Shown: positions 16,800 through 26,692, counted from the first letter of the stretch. The stretch: DNA of 64,000 bases from Burkholderia sp. TSV86 (GCF_001522865.1 NZ_LOWB01000039.1:21191-85190), one strand, 5' to 3'. Made by a program: numbers and translations. The notes: a model not told the origin generated them from the letters alone.

Positions 16800-17057
16800 T
16801 TATTGGCCGCCGACCCGTTCCGTATCGGAGAAGGATTTCTTCGTCACTTCCGCTTCCATTTTGTACATGTCGGCTTGCGCTTGCGCGGCTGCCAGTTGCT
16901 TCTGGAATGCAGTTTGCATGGCCATCGTCTGCATTTGGAATTCCGTAGATTTTTGCATGGTATCTTGCAGCGTTCGAATATCGTTCACATCGGACGTGTT
17001 ATTTAGGGGGTTGAGGTTTTGATTCGTACCAAGACCGACACCGTTGTTGCCTGCCAT
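16800..17057 (-). CDS. Hrp pilus subunit (HrpE/HrpY-like)
   Basis: An 85-residue protein with no aromatic residue before the last 30, rich in Gln, Met, Ala and Thr, and with a long helical C-terminal half (STEFQMQTMAMQTAFQKQL). Size, composition and position fit the Hrp pilins HrpY (Ralstonia) and HrpE (Xanthomonas), which build the long extracellular pilus. An AAGGAG ribosome-binding site seven bases before the ATG at 17057 is among the best in the locus, in line with high expression. Family assignment rests on these features, not on strong sequence conservation, which pilins lack. Confidence 0.7.
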   Translation of the reverse strand: MAGNNGVGLGTNQNLNPLNNTSDVNDIRTLQDTMQKSTEFQMQTMAMQTAFQKQLAAAQAQADMYKMEAEVTKKSFSDTERVGGQ

Positions 17058-17192
17058 TTTAATCTCCTTAAAAGTAAATGAGCATGACGCTCCACTACAA
17101 CCTGGCCACCGATGGATTCCGGCGGCTGGTATTTTGCTGGGCGGATCATTCATGTCCGCCTGTCGGTATGCCCGGCTTTTGGCCGGCTCATC

Positions 17193-17435
17193 CTATCTTT
17201 CTCGATGCTGCAATTGCTGGAGTACGCGTGACGCAGCAAAGAATCCACGATACAGCTTGATGAGATTGCTGCGATCAAGCTCTGTCGTGCTTTTTGTTTC
17301 GCCTATACGTTGAGCTGTTTCTTCGAGTGCCCGGCATATTTCGCCGATGCGCTGCGAGTTGTCGTCTTGATTCAGGATTTTGGAAATGTTTTCAATTTCC
17401 GATGAGTGTGATTCAAGTAATTTGTACATTTTCAA
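17193..17435 (-). CDS. hrpD6: HrpD6-like small T3SS protein
   Basis: An 80-residue, mostly helical charged protein (MKMYKLLESHSSEIENIS...). It occupies the position of hrpD6 between sctD and the pilin gene in Xanthomonas-type clusters and has the same length. HrpD6 is needed for secretion and affects hrp gene expression in Xanthomonas, but its mechanism is unclear. The assignment is by synteny and size. Confidence 0.6.
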   Translation of the reverse strand: MKMYKLLESHSSEIENISKILNQDDNSQRIGEICRALEETAQRIGETKSTTELDRSNLIKLYRGFFAASRVLQQLQHRER

Positions 17436-17570
17436 TCAAATCAGGTTGAATGCCGTTGATGCGGTTCGGCGCGATTGGCGCGGCGAACCAATCTCGTTCG
17501 ACAGCCGATGCCGAATCGCAACGCAGACTGCGCCGTTCGAGCCGCGGGTAGACGCGCCAATCCGGTATTG

Positions 17571-18581
17571 CTATCTAGGCATCGCATTTTCACTCTCCAT
17601 CGGATCAGTGCTGCTGAAGAGATGTTTGACGCCATCGGGGGTTTGGGCAAAGCGCACGTCGTTGGAGGCCAGCATTTCCGAATAAGGCGGGATTGGGCGA
17701 GTTGCGGCATCCGGGCCGCTGGTTCGCAACACAACGTCCGTGATGTTGGGGCCGAGATCGTCACGAACGCGAGCGATAGCGGTTTCGAGCGCGGCTTTCT
17801 CGAGGGCCGGCCCATTGACCGCGAAACGGGCGTCGCCGAGATACGTGACATACGCGCCATTAACACCGAGCATGTCGCCAATGCTGCGGGTTACGTCTTG
17901 TGCGATATCGTAGTTGCGCTCGATCGTATTGGCCGAGCCGAATCGATCGAGAATCCTGCGTGCCGCGCGATCGTCCGTGTCGTTCAATACGATGCCGGAT
18001 ACGGCAATGGTGTTGCCGATTGCTCGCACATACAGGCCGTCGAGGTGTGCTGCCGCAAGCGCACGGCGGATTTGTTGCGCATTTTCGCTGGTGAAATTGA
18101 GCGTCGACGCATGGCTGGCCTCCGCCGTATCGAGCGACAGACCGATCGTCGCGGATACGAACAACGCACATGTGACGGCTGCGGCAATCGCATGACGATA
18201 GAAGCGCGTGCCGTGAGCACGCGTTTCATGCGGCCGCGCAAGCAACGTGGAAAGCAGTTCGACGTCGGACGGCCATTTCGGGGTTTCGTTTCCCACGCAT
18301 AACACCGTTTCTCCAAACTGAACCGGCTCAAGATCGGTCAGGGCCCGGATGGGCAGGCTCGGCGGCACTGACTCGGCAGCCGCGACGCCAGCGTCCGTTT
18401 CGTCGCGCTCCGGCGACACGGTCACGACGCCGTTGGTGTCGACGTGCAAGATCACGTCGCTTCCTTGCCAGTCAATTAACTGGATATCGGCATCGGCGTG
18501 CGCGCCGATGCGATAGACGCCAGGTTCGATACAGAGTTGTGCGCCGGCATGAAAGCCGGTCAATACGCGTAACAGCTTCAT
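17571..18581 (-). CDS. sctD: T3SS inner-membrane ring protein SctD (HrpD5/HrpW-type)
   Basis: A 336-residue single-pass protein. Residues 1-100 form an FHA-like cytosolic domain (GFHAGAQLCIEPGVYRIG). A membrane helix lies at about 132-150 (HAIAAAVTCALFVSATIGL), followed by periplasmic ring-building domains with the ISGIVLND-type BON-like repeat pattern (AVSGIVLNDTDDRAARRIL). SctD with SctJ forms the inner-membrane rings. First gene after the PIP box at 18682. Confidence 0.82.
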   Translation of the reverse strand: MKLLRVLTGFHAGAQLCIEPGVYRIGAHADADIQLIDWQGSDVILHVDTNGVVTVSPERDETDAGVAAAESVPPSLPIRALTDLEPVQFGETVLCVGNETPKWPSDVELLSTLLARPHETRAHGTRFYRHAIAAAVTCALFVSATIGLSLDTAEASHASTLNFTSENAQQIRRALAAAHLDGLYVRAIGNTIAVSGIVLNDTDDRAARRILDRFGSANTIERNYDIAQDVTRSIGDMLGVNGAYVTYLGDARFAVNGPALEKAALETAIARVRDDLGPNITDVVLRTSGPDAATRPIPPYSEMLASNDVRFAQTPDGVKHLFSSTDPMESENAMPR

Positions 18582-18643
18582 CGCCCGTACCAGGTTTTGA
18601 CAAGTCGCATGAAATCAATAATGCTCAATTCGAACTTGTCTCA

Positions 18644-18705
18644 AGGTTACGTGATAGATACATCATATCGTCGGCTTGATGCGAATTCTTCATAGGCGAG
18701 GCGAA
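18644..18705 (-). promoter_or_regulatory. PIP (hrpII) box with -10 element for the sctD operon
   Basis: On the minus strand TTCG (18705-18702) and TTCG (18685-18682) are 16 bases apart. TAACCT (18649-18644) follows 32 bases later and fits YANNNT. The sctD ATG is about 60 bases beyond. Confidence 0.8.
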
Positions 18706-18789
18706 ACCGTATGACGCAGGCGGCTCGCGGAGCTTGCGGCCGATACCCGATAAATGAATACAAGAGCCGTCCGCCGGTCGGTTTGGCGG

Positions 18790-19590
18790 CTAATGCCCGA
18801 TCCAATACTTGAGCTGCGTGCCGAGCGCGTGCAGCGTCAGTTGGCTGCGCGTTTGGTCGATCACCAGCCCGGCGAACAGTGCGAGAATCAGCACGGTAAG
18901 CGCGCCCTTGATCGGCTGACTGAATGTCCCCAGATCCAGTTTTTCCGCCGACTTTGCGATGAAACCGAACGCAAAGTCCACCAGCAGCAGGATGAACACA
19001 ATTGGTAACGCCAGCTTGGTCGTCAGTTGCATCAGCGAATCGCTTTGTGTCAAGACGAACGATTCGAGAATATTGAGTGGAATCGGTTTGATCGCCGCGA
19101 TTGGCCACCATCGATACGACTCGTATATCGCACCGAGCAAAAACGTCATTCCGCCGAGTGACCAGAACGCGACGGTTGCGATTTGCGATAGTAATGTGGA
19201 GGTCGGCGTCGACTGCTCCTGACGCAACGGATTGCTAACTTGTGCGTTGTTGTAGCCTGTTAGATTGTCGATATAGATGCCGGCGTTTTCCACGGCCCAG
19301 AATACGCTCGACGCGGCGAATCCAATCAGAAGTCCGATCAATATCTCGCGGCCGGTCATCAGAAGCGCCGCCATGCCTTGGATTTTTTGACCCAGTGACA
19401 ATGGTTGCCCATAAGCGACGAATGACCCGAACAACAAAACGACTCCGGTGCGGACGGAGCCACTCAAACCGTTGGCAATGGGCGGAAACATGAGTGCCGG
19501 CACCGCAAACCGGAGCGAACAGAGGCCGATGACCGTCGCGTACTGAACCAGTAGCGGGCCATAGGGGAAAATGGTCAGCGTATCGTTCAT
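18790..19590 (-). CDS. sctT: T3SS export apparatus protein SctT (HrcT)
   Basis: A 266-residue polytopic protein of the FliR/SctT family, with signatures GREILIGLLIGFAASSVFWAVENAG, GYNNAQVSNPLRQEQSTPTS and KLALPIVFILLLVDFAFG. It caps the SctR5S4T export gate. The ATG overlaps the preceding stop (ATGA). Last gene of the hrpB1 operon. Confidence 0.93.
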   Translation of the reverse strand: MNDTLTIFPYGPLLVQYATVIGLCSLRFAVPALMFPPIANGLSGSVRTGVVLLFGSFVAYGQPLSLGQKIQGMAALLMTGREILIGLLIGFAASSVFWAVENAGIYIDNLTGYNNAQVSNPLRQEQSTPTSTLLSQIATVAFWSLGGMTFLLGAIYESYRWWPIAAIKPIPLNILESFVLTQSDSLMQLTTKLALPIVFILLLVDFAFGFIAKSAEKLDLGTFSQPIKGALTVLILALFAGLVIDQTRSQLTLHALGTQLKYWIGH

Positions 19591-20093
19591 CGGAGGGCCT
19601 TTCTGCGGAGCGATCGGGCAACGGAAAGTTCTTCGGCTTCCTCATCGATCGCATCATCCGACGCCATTTCGAGCGTCCGTTTCATCGTTTGTAGACGATC
19701 GCGGCAGCGATCGATACGGCCAGTGTTTCGTGCAATTTCTCGGAACGTTTGAGTAACGGTCTCGGCTGCTTCGGACAGGAGCGCTTCCAGCCGCTGCAGT
19801 TCCTGGCATTGCATATCGACGCGCTCCGTCAGGGTATTCACATAGGTATGGTAATCATTGAATAATTCGGGGGAAAACGCCTGACCGCCGCTGGCTAGCG
19901 CGTCTATCTTGCGGATGTATCTATCCAACGTGTTCCGTTCGTTCTCCACGCGTTCGCGCTGGGCGTCGCAATGCGCGGCGCGCATTGCATACTCATCGCG
20001 CTGCGTCGCAAGCTGCTGGCGCAGTTGCTCTTCGTATCGCTGCCCGCGCTCGATCGAACGTTTCAGTGCCCGAATGAGGAAGACAGACGCCAT
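19587..20093 (-). CDS. sctO: T3SS stalk protein SctO (HrpB7)
   Basis: A 168-residue, almost wholly helical, charged protein (RALKRSIERGQRYEEQLRQQL...) directly after the ATPase gene, the position and shape of SctO/FliJ/HrpB7. SctO forms the coiled-coil stalk linking ATPase ring and SctV. The ATG at 20093 overlaps the sctN stop by one base (TGATG); the longer frame runs into sctN and is less likely. Confidence 0.75.
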   Translation of the reverse strand: MASVFLIRALKRSIERGQRYEEQLRQQLATQRDEYAMRAAHCDAQRERVENERNTLDRYIRKIDALASGGQAFSPELFNDYHTYVNTLTERVDMQCQELQRLEALLSEAAETVTQTFREIARNTGRIDRCRDRLQTMKRTLEMASDDAIDEEAEELSVARSLRRKALR

Positions 20094-21439
20094 CAGCTGC
20101 CCGCGAGTGCGAAGAGCTGTTTTTCCGTATCGGATGCATGTGCGTAGTGTGTCGTGGCCTGACAAAGGAACGCACGGATGGCTTCGTGTTTCTCGATGGC
20201 TTCATCTGCCAGTGCATCGGTGCCCGGTTTGTATTCACCGATTTGCAGCAACATTTCGACATCCTGATACTTGGCGATGAGTTCGCGCAGGCGGCCCGAT
20301 GCCTGCATATAGCGCGGCGGCATGACTTGAGGCATGACGCGGGACAGGCTCTTGAGCACGTCGATGGCCGGATAAAGATTCTTCGCGGCGATTTCGCGAG
20401 AAAGAATCATGTGCCCGTCGAGGATGCCGCGCACTTCTTCCGCAATGGGGTCGTTGCCGGTTTCGTCCTCGGCCAGAACGGTATAGAGGGCGGTGATCGA
20501 TCCGACTTCGCCCATGCCGGTGCGTTCCAGCAACCTTGGCAATTCGGCGAAGACTGAAGGCGGAAAGCCGCGCCGTGCGGGAGGTTCGCCTGCGGCAAGG
20601 CCGATTTCCCGAACGGCGCGGGCAAATCGCGTCAATGAATCCATCATCAGCAGCACGCGTTGGCCGCGGTCACGAAAATACTCGGCAATCGACGTTGCCA
20701 CGTAGGCGGCTTTCGCTCGCTCGGTCGGCGAGCGATCCGACGTTGCGCAGACGACAACCGAACGCTGCATTCCTTGCGGGCCGAGAATCAATTCGACAAA
20801 CTCGCGCACTTCCCGGCCGCGCTCGCCAATCAACGCGATTACATTGACGTCGCAGGCGGTTCCTCTGGCAAACATGCCGAGCAGCGTGCTTTTCCCGACT
20901 CCGGCGGGAGCGAAGATTCCCATCCGCTGTCCTTCGGCCAGCGTCAGAAGCGCATCCACGGCGCGTATGCCGGTGGACATCGGCATTTCGATCATGCGCC
21001 GGCTCATCGGTGGAGGCGGTGAGGTCAGGATCGGACGCAGCGTCGTTGTCTCGATCGGTGGTCCTTCGTCGATGGGCTCACCAAGGCTGTCGATCACGCG
21101 CCCGAGCAGCGCATCGCCCACTTTCACGGACATGGGGCGTCCAAGCCCGATGACCTGTGTCGATCGTGAAATGTGCTCCAGGGATGCGAACGGCGAAAGC
21201 AACGCATATTCGCGCGTGAAACCGACGACTTCGGCACGTTGCAGCACCAAGCCTTTTGCGTCGCGTAATTCGCATAGCTCACCTAATGACAAATCCACAC
21301 CGATGACCTTGAGTAACGTGCCGATTACTTCGATGACTTTGCCGGTGCGGGTGACGGTTGATTGAACACCGAGTTCCTGTTCGATTTCTGCCGCGAATTT
21401 CTCGAGATCGAGCACCTCCATCGACCATGCGGGCTTCAT
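20093..21439 (-). CDS. sctN: T3SS ATPase SctN (HrcN)
   Basis: A 448-residue F1-like ATPase that unfolds substrates and releases chaperones. Walker A is [12 protein letters not shown] (residues 174-185). Also seen are [12 protein letters not shown], the Walker B strand [14 protein letters not shown] with [20 protein letters not shown], and the C-terminal chaperone-binding part. Overlaps sctL (ATGA) and sctO (TGATG). Confidence 0.96.
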   Translation of the reverse strand: MKPAWSMEVLDLEKFAAEIEQELGVQSTVTRTGKVIEVIGTLLKVIGVDLSLGELCELRDAKGLVLQRAEVVGFTREYALLSPFASLEHISRSTQVIGLGRPMSVKVGDALLGRVIDSLGEPIDEGPPIETTTLRPILTSPPPPMSRRMIEMPMSTGIRAVDALLTLAEGQRMGIFAPAGVGKSTLLGMFARGTACDVNVIALIGERGREVREFVELILGPQGMQRSVVVCATSDRSPTERAKAAYVATSIAEYFRDRGQRVLLMMDSLTRFARAVREIGLAAGEPPARRGFPPSVFAELPRLLERTGMGEVGSITALYTVLAEDETGNDPIAEEVRGILDGHMILSREIAAKNLYPAIDVLKSLSRVMPQVMPPRYMQASGRLRELIAKYQDVEMLLQIGEYKPGTDALADEAIEKHEAIRAFLCQATTHYAHASDTEKQLFALAGS

Positions 21440-22311
21440 GCGAACGCTCCGTCATCCGCATGCGGATGTTCGATCATCGGGCTGTCGGAAATATCGGCTT
21501 CGGGGACGGATGCGGCGGCAGGTTGCCGGACATGGGAACCCGGATCGGACGTATCGCCTGAGATCGTGGTGGAGGCAGTGCGATCGACCGCCCGTTTCAG
21601 TGCGCGCGATACCGCGTTGCGCATGGCGCGTAACTGCGTGTCGAGACTGGCGTCGACGGTGCCGCAGTCAGAGTCGCAGACGCAGCTACCCGGCGCAAGC
21701 CGTTTGTCGATATTGACCGATAGCGATATCGGATAGCCCAACTCCCGCCAACGCGCAGCGAGTCGATTGAATGTCGTTCGCGCTTGTTCGAAATCCTGAG
21801 GATTGACGGCGACATGCAGATAGGTTGCACCGTCGACCATCCGTTCGACAGTGGATAACGCACGTTCGAATAGCGCATCGTGATTTTGGACATGTACGAT
21901 TTGCTCGACTGCCGACGTGACGATTTCGGCCAGCCGCGCGCACATGCGCTTCTGCATTTTTGTTTGCATGTCGGCAGATGCCGCGACTTGCTCCATCCAT
22001 TCGGTGCGTGCTTGATCATATCCGTCGGCATAGCCGTGAGCTATCGCACTTTCGCAATCCCCGCGGGCCACGTCGAGCAGCTGCTTGGCTTTGTCCTCGG
22101 CCGCTGCGACGATCGATGCCGCTTGCGCATGCGCGTCTGCGAGAACCGCTGCACGCTCGTCGGCGAGCATGGCATACGCCTGCTCGAGCTCAAGCAGTTT
22201 GCCAAACGCGTCACGCGCAATGACGTCACCGGTTATGCCGAGCTCGGTATTGATTGCATCTGCGCCGATCTGAGCCGTTGCTGACTCATTGCGTCTTAGC
22301 CAAATAACCAT
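21436..22311 (-). CDS. sctL: T3SS ATPase regulator SctL (HrpB5)
   Basis: A 291-residue FliH/SctL protein. It opens with MVIWLRRNE, as HrpB5 proteins do, then has a long Ala/Glu-rich helical region (residues about 45-130) and a compact C-terminal domain ([13 protein letters not shown]) that binds the ATPase. It holds SctN in check and ties it to SctQ. A second ATG two codons upstream (22317) is equally possible. The C-terminal tail is longer and more polar than usual. Confidence 0.82.
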   Translation of the reverse strand: MVIWLRRNESATAQIGADAINTELGITGDVIARDAFGKLLELEQAYAMLADERAAVLADAHAQAASIVAAAEDKAKQLLDVARGDCESAIAHGYADGYDQARTEWMEQVAASADMQTKMQKRMCARLAEIVTSAVEQIVHVQNHDALFERALSTVERMVDGATYLHVAVNPQDFEQARTTFNRLAARWRELGYPISLSVNIDKRLAPGSCVCDSDCGTVDASLDTQLRAMRNAVSRALKRAVDRTASTTISGDTSDPGSHVRQPAAASVPEADISDSPMIEHPHADDGAFA

Positions 22312-23036
22312 GACCATGTTCCAAGCCAGTTCGGCAACTGTGAATACAGCCATGCGCTGCCGTTCGCATCGGTCTTTCCGGGCATGAACGCCGGTGCACC
22401 GCTGTCATGGCCGCCGTGCCTGAGCGCCAGTTGCAGCAGAGGGCGATATGACAGACCGTCGTGGCAGCCGTCACGCGTGAACAATACGAACCCTTCGTTG
22501 GCGAGCGTTGGGGCATCCAATGCATCGATCGGCAAATGGAGGCCGTGATCGGTCTCGAGTGTGTCCATCGGCGGCGCGTCGGCGATGAGCGTTTCGATAT
22601 GGATGCCTGCCCATTCCGACAGTCTAGCCCACACGCGTTTATCGATCATTCGGCGTAGTTCGATGCGACGGAAAACAAGCGCGCGCATGCACAATACCTG
22701 CAACCCGACGGAGATCGGCAACATGTTCAGAAGTGCAAGATTCAATCGAGCCGGCGAGTTTGCCGGCGTTTCGAGCGCAGGCCGTTGGTACGCATCGGGA
22801 TCGGGATGGATGACGTTTGCCGCTTCGGCGAGCGTGCGGGAACAGGCATGAAGTGCGTGTTTGCTTGTATGGGCGAGCGTGTGACGCCATTGTTCGACGA
22901 TCGATTCATCGACGCACAGTATGGCCATATACCAGGAAGGGTGTGCCCATAGTGCAGCGTGCGACAGGTTGGCCTCATACGTTTCGCGCCGCGCGGCTGC
23001 GCGTTCGGATGGCGGGCGGGTCGGTTGGGTCTTCAT
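22296..23036 (-). CDS. sctK: T3SS sorting-platform protein SctK (HrpB4)
   Basis: A 246-residue protein between sctJ and sctL, the place of hrpB4 in Hrp2 clusters. Family-like features include the HPSWYMAIL segment near the N-terminus, NLALLNMLPISVGLQVLCMRAL in the middle and a C-terminal [11 protein letters not shown]. SctK links SctQ to SctD in the sorting platform. I chose the ATG at 23036; a GTG at 23057 would add seven residues. Confidence 0.75.
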   Translation of the reverse strand: MKTQPTRPPSERAAARRETYEANLSHAALWAHPSWYMAILCVDESIVEQWRHTLAHTSKHALHACSRTLAEAANVIHPDPDAYQRPALETPANSPARLNLALLNMLPISVGLQVLCMRALVFRRIELRRMIDKRVWARLSEWAGIHIETLIADAPPMDTLETDHGLHLPIDALDAPTLANEGFVLFTRDGCHDGLSYRPLLQLALRHGGHDSGAPAFMPGKTDANGSAWLYSQLPNWLGTWSWLFG

Positions 23037-23081
23037 ATGAGTGGAAGATGCGGGCACACTGCGCGGCCCGGTCTCATCGAA

Positions 23082-23966
23082 TTAGCGTGATCGTATTTTT
23101 CGGATGCGCTCGACTAGCGATGAGAATCCGTCGTTCCACCATTTCTTGGAAACAGTGCCTGAAGCGGGCTCTTGGCTACGGCCGGACATGTTGAACGGCA
23201 TTTGTGCATCACCACCGGCCATTTGTCTTAAGTTGGCTGTCAAGCTTCGTTGGATGACGGCGAGCGCGACGATTAAGCCGATGACCAATGTCGCGATCAA
23301 GGTGCGATGTAGCCAGACATTGTGATCGGTGGCAGGAGCGGATACAGCATTGGTTGAGGTGTCGGCAAGATCCGCAGGCATCGCAATGACGCTCACCTGG
23401 TCGTATGTCAGCCCTTCGACGCTGTGCATGACGAGCGTTTTGATCTGTGGGATCCACGCGCGGACATCGGCTCCCGGACGGTATTTGATGAATACCGCCG
23501 CCGACGATGGCTTGATGGATTGAGCAAGCGGATCGTTATTCGGCAAGACGATCTGCACGCGGGCAACAAGTACGCCGTCGATTTTCGACAAGGTATCCGA
23601 CAGCTCCTGCGATGTGCCGTAAATAAATCTGATCCGTTCCTCGGTTGGCGTGGATATCAAGCCATCCTTACGGAACAGATCACCGAGGTTATTGAATTTG
23701 CTGCGTGGCAAGCCATGCTCGCGCAGTACTTGCACAGCACGCACCAAGTTGGAGTCATCGACGTCCAGCGACCAGGTCTTGCCGTCCGAGGACGGATATT
23801 TCGATGACTCGATTTTCGATTCGAGCAGAACAGCCAGAATCTCGTTGGCGTCTTGCTCCGAAAGGCCCGTATATAGCTCTTTCTTACACCCGGATATAAA
23901 AATAAGTGTTGAAAATATAATAATTGGCAAAATGCGATTACTATATTTAAAAAATGCATTTCGCAT
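23082..23966 (-). CDS. sctJ: T3SS inner-ring lipoprotein SctJ (HrcJ)
   Basis: A 294-residue lipoprotein with signal peptide and lipobox (FISGC, Cys27), the SctJ core KKELYTGLSEQDANEILAVL, VLPNNDPLAQSIKPSSAAVF and YDQVSVIAMP, and a C-terminal membrane helix at about 218-238 (TLIATLVIGLIVALAVI). It forms the inner-membrane ring with SctD. Confidence 0.95.
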   Translation of the reverse strand: MRNAFFKYSNRILPIIIFSTLIFISGCKKELYTGLSEQDANEILAVLLESKIESSKYPSSDGKTWSLDVDDSNLVRAVQVLREHGLPRSKFNNLGDLFRKDGLISTPTEERIRFIYGTSQELSDTLSKIDGVLVARVQIVLPNNDPLAQSIKPSSAAVFIKYRPGADVRAWIPQIKTLVMHSVEGLTYDQVSVIAMPADLADTSTNAVSAPATDHNVWLHRTLIATLVIGLIVALAVIQRSLTANLRQMAGGDAQMPFNMSGRSQEPASGTVSKKWWNDGFSSLVERIRKIRSR

Positions 23967-24010
23967 GATTACAATCTGCTCGCGGAAGCGAAATTATAAA
24001 TTTCGTTTTA

Positions 24011-24403
24011 TTACTGGTTGCGCATCAACGTGTCGAGCGCCGATTTTGAGGAGTGCACTACTGCGATCTTTACCGACATGTTAGCTTGCACAGTGGCAAT
24101 TTCTTTCATCATGTAGGCCGAGTTTGCTATGACCTCTTTCGTCGTGAGATAAGGAATGGAGTGAGATAGTTGGTTAATATGATTAACAACTTGTTGAAGT
24201 TGGCCATCGTGTAGCTGTGCCAATTTCAGCACAAAGGTTCCGTTGTATTCAGTCGGTTCTGGCGTAACCATCGGAGCTTGCTGCATCAATGTCCGAAAGC
24301 GCTCGACAAGGTGTGATGAAGGCGTGTCGAGCGGCGCTTGGGCATCTTTCCCTATATTTTCGATTGCCGCTTGCAGCAACTGATCTGTTATAGATCCGTT
24401 CAT
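24011..24403 (-). CDS. hrpB2: HrpB2 (SctI-like inner rod protein)
   Basis: A 130-residue protein matching HrpB2 in length and order (hrpB1-hrpB2-sctJ). The C-terminal half has the conserved YLTTKEVIANSAYMMKEIATVQANM region followed by KSALDTLMRNQ. HrpB2 is an early type III substrate needed for pilus formation and is thought to act as inner rod. I chose the ATG at 24403 because the longer frame runs through hrpB1. Confidence 0.82.
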   Translation of the reverse strand: MNGSITDQLLQAAIENIGKDAQAPLDTPSSHLVERFRTLMQQAPMVTPEPTEYNGTFVLKLAQLHDGQLQQVVNHINQLSHSIPYLTTKEVIANSAYMMKEIATVQANMSVKIAVVHSSKSALDTLMRNQ

Positions 24404-24422
24404 TTGTATGACTCCACTGGCT

Positions 24423-25010
24423 TCAGGCTCGCCGGAATGAATACATTGACGCATCCGGCGTGGGTTGAGTTTGCGCCTGCGCCGTATCGGGCTGCTCTCC
24501 TGCCATGCCGTCGGTATTGGCGAGCGCAGTGAGCCGTGCAACGGAGTCCGGTACGACAAACTCCGCTCCGTTCTGTGCGGCTTCCACTGCTCGCGTCAAA
24601 TCGTCCCTTGCTTGGAGGGCCTGCACGAGATACCGGGTATCGGTGCTCGGAGAGATTTCCAATGCTTCTTCCGCAAAACGTTTCCATTCAGGATCGCTTT
24701 TCATCGACAGACAATATGCAAGTAGGGCCCTGGCCTGACCGAATTGGGGGGCTGCATCGCAAACGTCGCGAAGTATGTGAATTGCGCTATCCCAGTTGCT
24801 GCGCGTCATCTGTAAAACGCCATCCAGAGCATTGATTTCTGCGACGTGAGGACGCAGCACGTGCAATGCATCGAGTACCAGCTCGATATCGCTTTCGTCA
24901 GCAGACAGCTTGGGGAAATTGTCGAGCAGCGCAGTGGATATCGTTTCGACCAATCCACCCACGACGCCCGCGGGGCAATCCATATATTGGGGTTCTTGTA
25001 CAGCCGTCAT
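24423..25010 (-). CDS. hrpB1: HrpB1/HrpK family protein
   Basis: A 195-residue helical protein with tetratricopeptide-like repeats, including the family segment LVETISTALLDNFP, VLDALHVLRPHV and a RSNWDSAIHILRDV... QARALLAYCL block. HrpB1 in Xanthomonas is a periplasmic protein that binds peptidoglycan and the secretin. First gene of the operon running to sctT, preceded by a perfect PIP box. The ATG at 25010 has an AAGAGG sequence upstream. Confidence 0.82.
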   Translation of the reverse strand: MTAVQEPQYMDCPAGVVGGLVETISTALLDNFPKLSADESDIELVLDALHVLRPHVAEINALDGVLQMTRSNWDSAIHILRDVCDAAPQFGQARALLAYCLSMKSDPEWKRFAEEALEISPSTDTRYLVQALQARDDLTRAVEAAQNGAEFVVPDSVARLTALANTDGMAGEQPDTAQAQTQPTPDASMYSFRRA

Positions 25011-25080
25011 GGCGAAAGACCTCTTGGTGAAACATGCCGATAAGCGCCGGCGCGAAATGGAAAAAGCCGACTTCGCCTGA

Positions 25081-25142
25081 ACTCTAGCAATCATTGAAAA
25101 TTACATTTGATCGTTGAGCGAAAAAAAATCTAGCAGTACGAA
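25081..25142 (-). promoter_or_regulatory. PIP (hrpII) box with -10 element for the hrpB1 operon
   Basis: On the minus strand TTCG (25142-25139) and TTCG (25122-25119) are 16 bases apart. TAGAGT (25086-25081) follows 32 bases later and fits YANNNT. The divergent region 25011-25267 also carries the promoter for the activator gene, which shows no PIP box of its own. Confidence 0.82.
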
Positions 25143-25267
25143 ATTTTATTTGCTCGCGAAATATTCACAATCTTTCACAAACTGGCTGGCAATCATGGCT
25201 ACTTTGAATAGGTATAGTGTCGATCTCTTCGGAGTCCACATGTTTGAGTTGTAGTTAAAGGTGATGA

Positions 25268-26692
25268 ATGATGTTTTCTATCTTATATTTTCCATTGCTT
25301 AATATTCAATCAATACGGTCCTGGTCTATTCCAACCGATCATATTGTCGACATGTTGCTCGACGGCCAAATTCTTACGGCTAGCAGAGTATTGCACCGTT
25401 GCAGTGAGGAGGGGGGGAGTGGCGCGCATGCGTCGCGCGTGCTGCAACTGGTTGCGGATTTGCAAGTCTGCCTCGGTATGGAAGTGGAGGCTGAAGAGAA
25501 TTATCAACGATCCCAACACATGATTCGTTCTTCAAAACGGGAATTGCGAGTCACGTCCTGTCGCAACGCCGCATGGCAGGCGCTGTATCGTTATCGGCCA
25601 AGTACGGCGCTATCGTGTTTCGCGCGCATCATCGCTTGGACTGAGGACATAGGACTGGAGCAGGAGTTGGAAGCTAGGTTCGGCATGATCTGCGCGCTAT
25701 ACGCTATGGGGCGTGTCGATGAAGTTGCTGAGGCGCTCGGTGTGCTCGAGGAGCGAATTCACGAAAGTCCGGAGGTGGATGAACTCTGGAAGGCTTTGAT
25801 AGAAGCGATACGATTCGATATCACCGTTCAAATAGAAATGCACTGTTCAAACGCGCTGAGCGATCATGCGTACTGGCGCTCTGGGCTCGATTCGGTGGAT
25901 GGCCAGTGGATGCAGAGAAAGGTGCCGAGCGTATCGCCAAATGTGTTGCGTGCCCGAATCGAATACGTGCAGAAACTAAGAGAGATGATGAGTGGCGTGT
26001 ATAGCGCGGCGAGCTCGGCAAATGTTCATTTATGTTGGGCATGTAAATTAGGAATGCAAAATTATCAAAGAACCGTGCGTCTTGAAATCGCGATGGCAGG
26101 CTTGATTGGTAGTGTTCCGCAGGTTGCGGAAGCGGTGCTTGAACCGTTGCATCGAGATGGGCAAAGAGAGCTGACGGCCCATGCCAGGCTGGATTATTTG
26201 TACTGCACCGCGAAGACCGAACAGGCCCGCGGCCATATAGAAAAGGCGTGGCAGTGGTACAGCCGCTACACTTTGACTGCCATGCAGTGCCTTCGTGAAA
26301 ATTCACGGTTGGCGCCGCTGCCAAATCGGGCGACGAAATTAAGAACCCCGGCAGACGATATCGATGCCCGGCTGCCCGTTCGCTATCGCCGAGCATATCA
26401 TTTTATAATTGATAATTTGAATCGAAGTGATCTGTCGATCTGTGAGATTGCCGCGGAAATCAATCTAACGGAGCGAGCCCTTCAATGGGCGTTCCGAAAA
26501 TATCTCGGCTTGTCTCCAACAGAGTTGATTCGCGATATGAGAATGGAGCGTATTCGGGAGGAATTGCTGAATGAACCGACGCGCAATGTATTAGAGGTGG
26601 CGAGGCGTTGGGGGGTGCGTAATTGCACGACGCTATTGAATGGATATCGAAAACAGTTTCATGAAGCCCCTTCGCAGACGCTTGCGCCGTGA
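25268..26692 (+). CDS. hrpB: AraC-family T3SS activator HrpB (HrpX type)
   Basis: A 474-residue regulator. The first 350 residues are helical with TPR-like repeats; the last 100 form an AraC DNA-binding domain (LSICEIAAEINLTERALQW, RKYLGLSPTELIRDMRMERI, ARRWGVRNCTTLLNGYRKQF). This matches HrpB of Ralstonia and HrpX of Xanthomonas, which bind PIP/hrpII boxes. AAAGGTG lies just before the start. It is divergent from the hrpB1 operon and followed by sctC, possibly in one transcript. Confidence 0.9.
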   Translation: MMFSILYFPLLNIQSIRSWSIPTDHIVDMLLDGQILTASRVLHRCSEEGGSGAHASRVLQLVADLQVCLGMEVEAEENYQRSQHMIRSSKRELRVTSCRNAAWQALYRYRPSTALSCFARIIAWTEDIGLEQELEARFGMICALYAMGRVDEVAEALGVLEERIHESPEVDELWKALIEAIRFDITVQIEMHCSNALSDHAYWRSGLDSVDGQWMQRKVPSVSPNVLRARIEYVQKLREMMSGVYSAASSANVHLCWACKLGMQNYQRTVRLEIAMAGLIGSVPQVAEAVLEPLHRDGQRELTAHARLDYLYCTAKTEQARGHIEKAWQWYSRYTLTAMQCLRENSRLAPLPNRATKLRTPADDIDARLPVRYRRAYHFIIDNLNRSDLSICEIAAEINLTERALQWAFRKYLGLSPTELIRDMRMERIREELLNEPTRNVLEVARRWGVRNCTTLLNGYRKQFHEAPSQTLAP

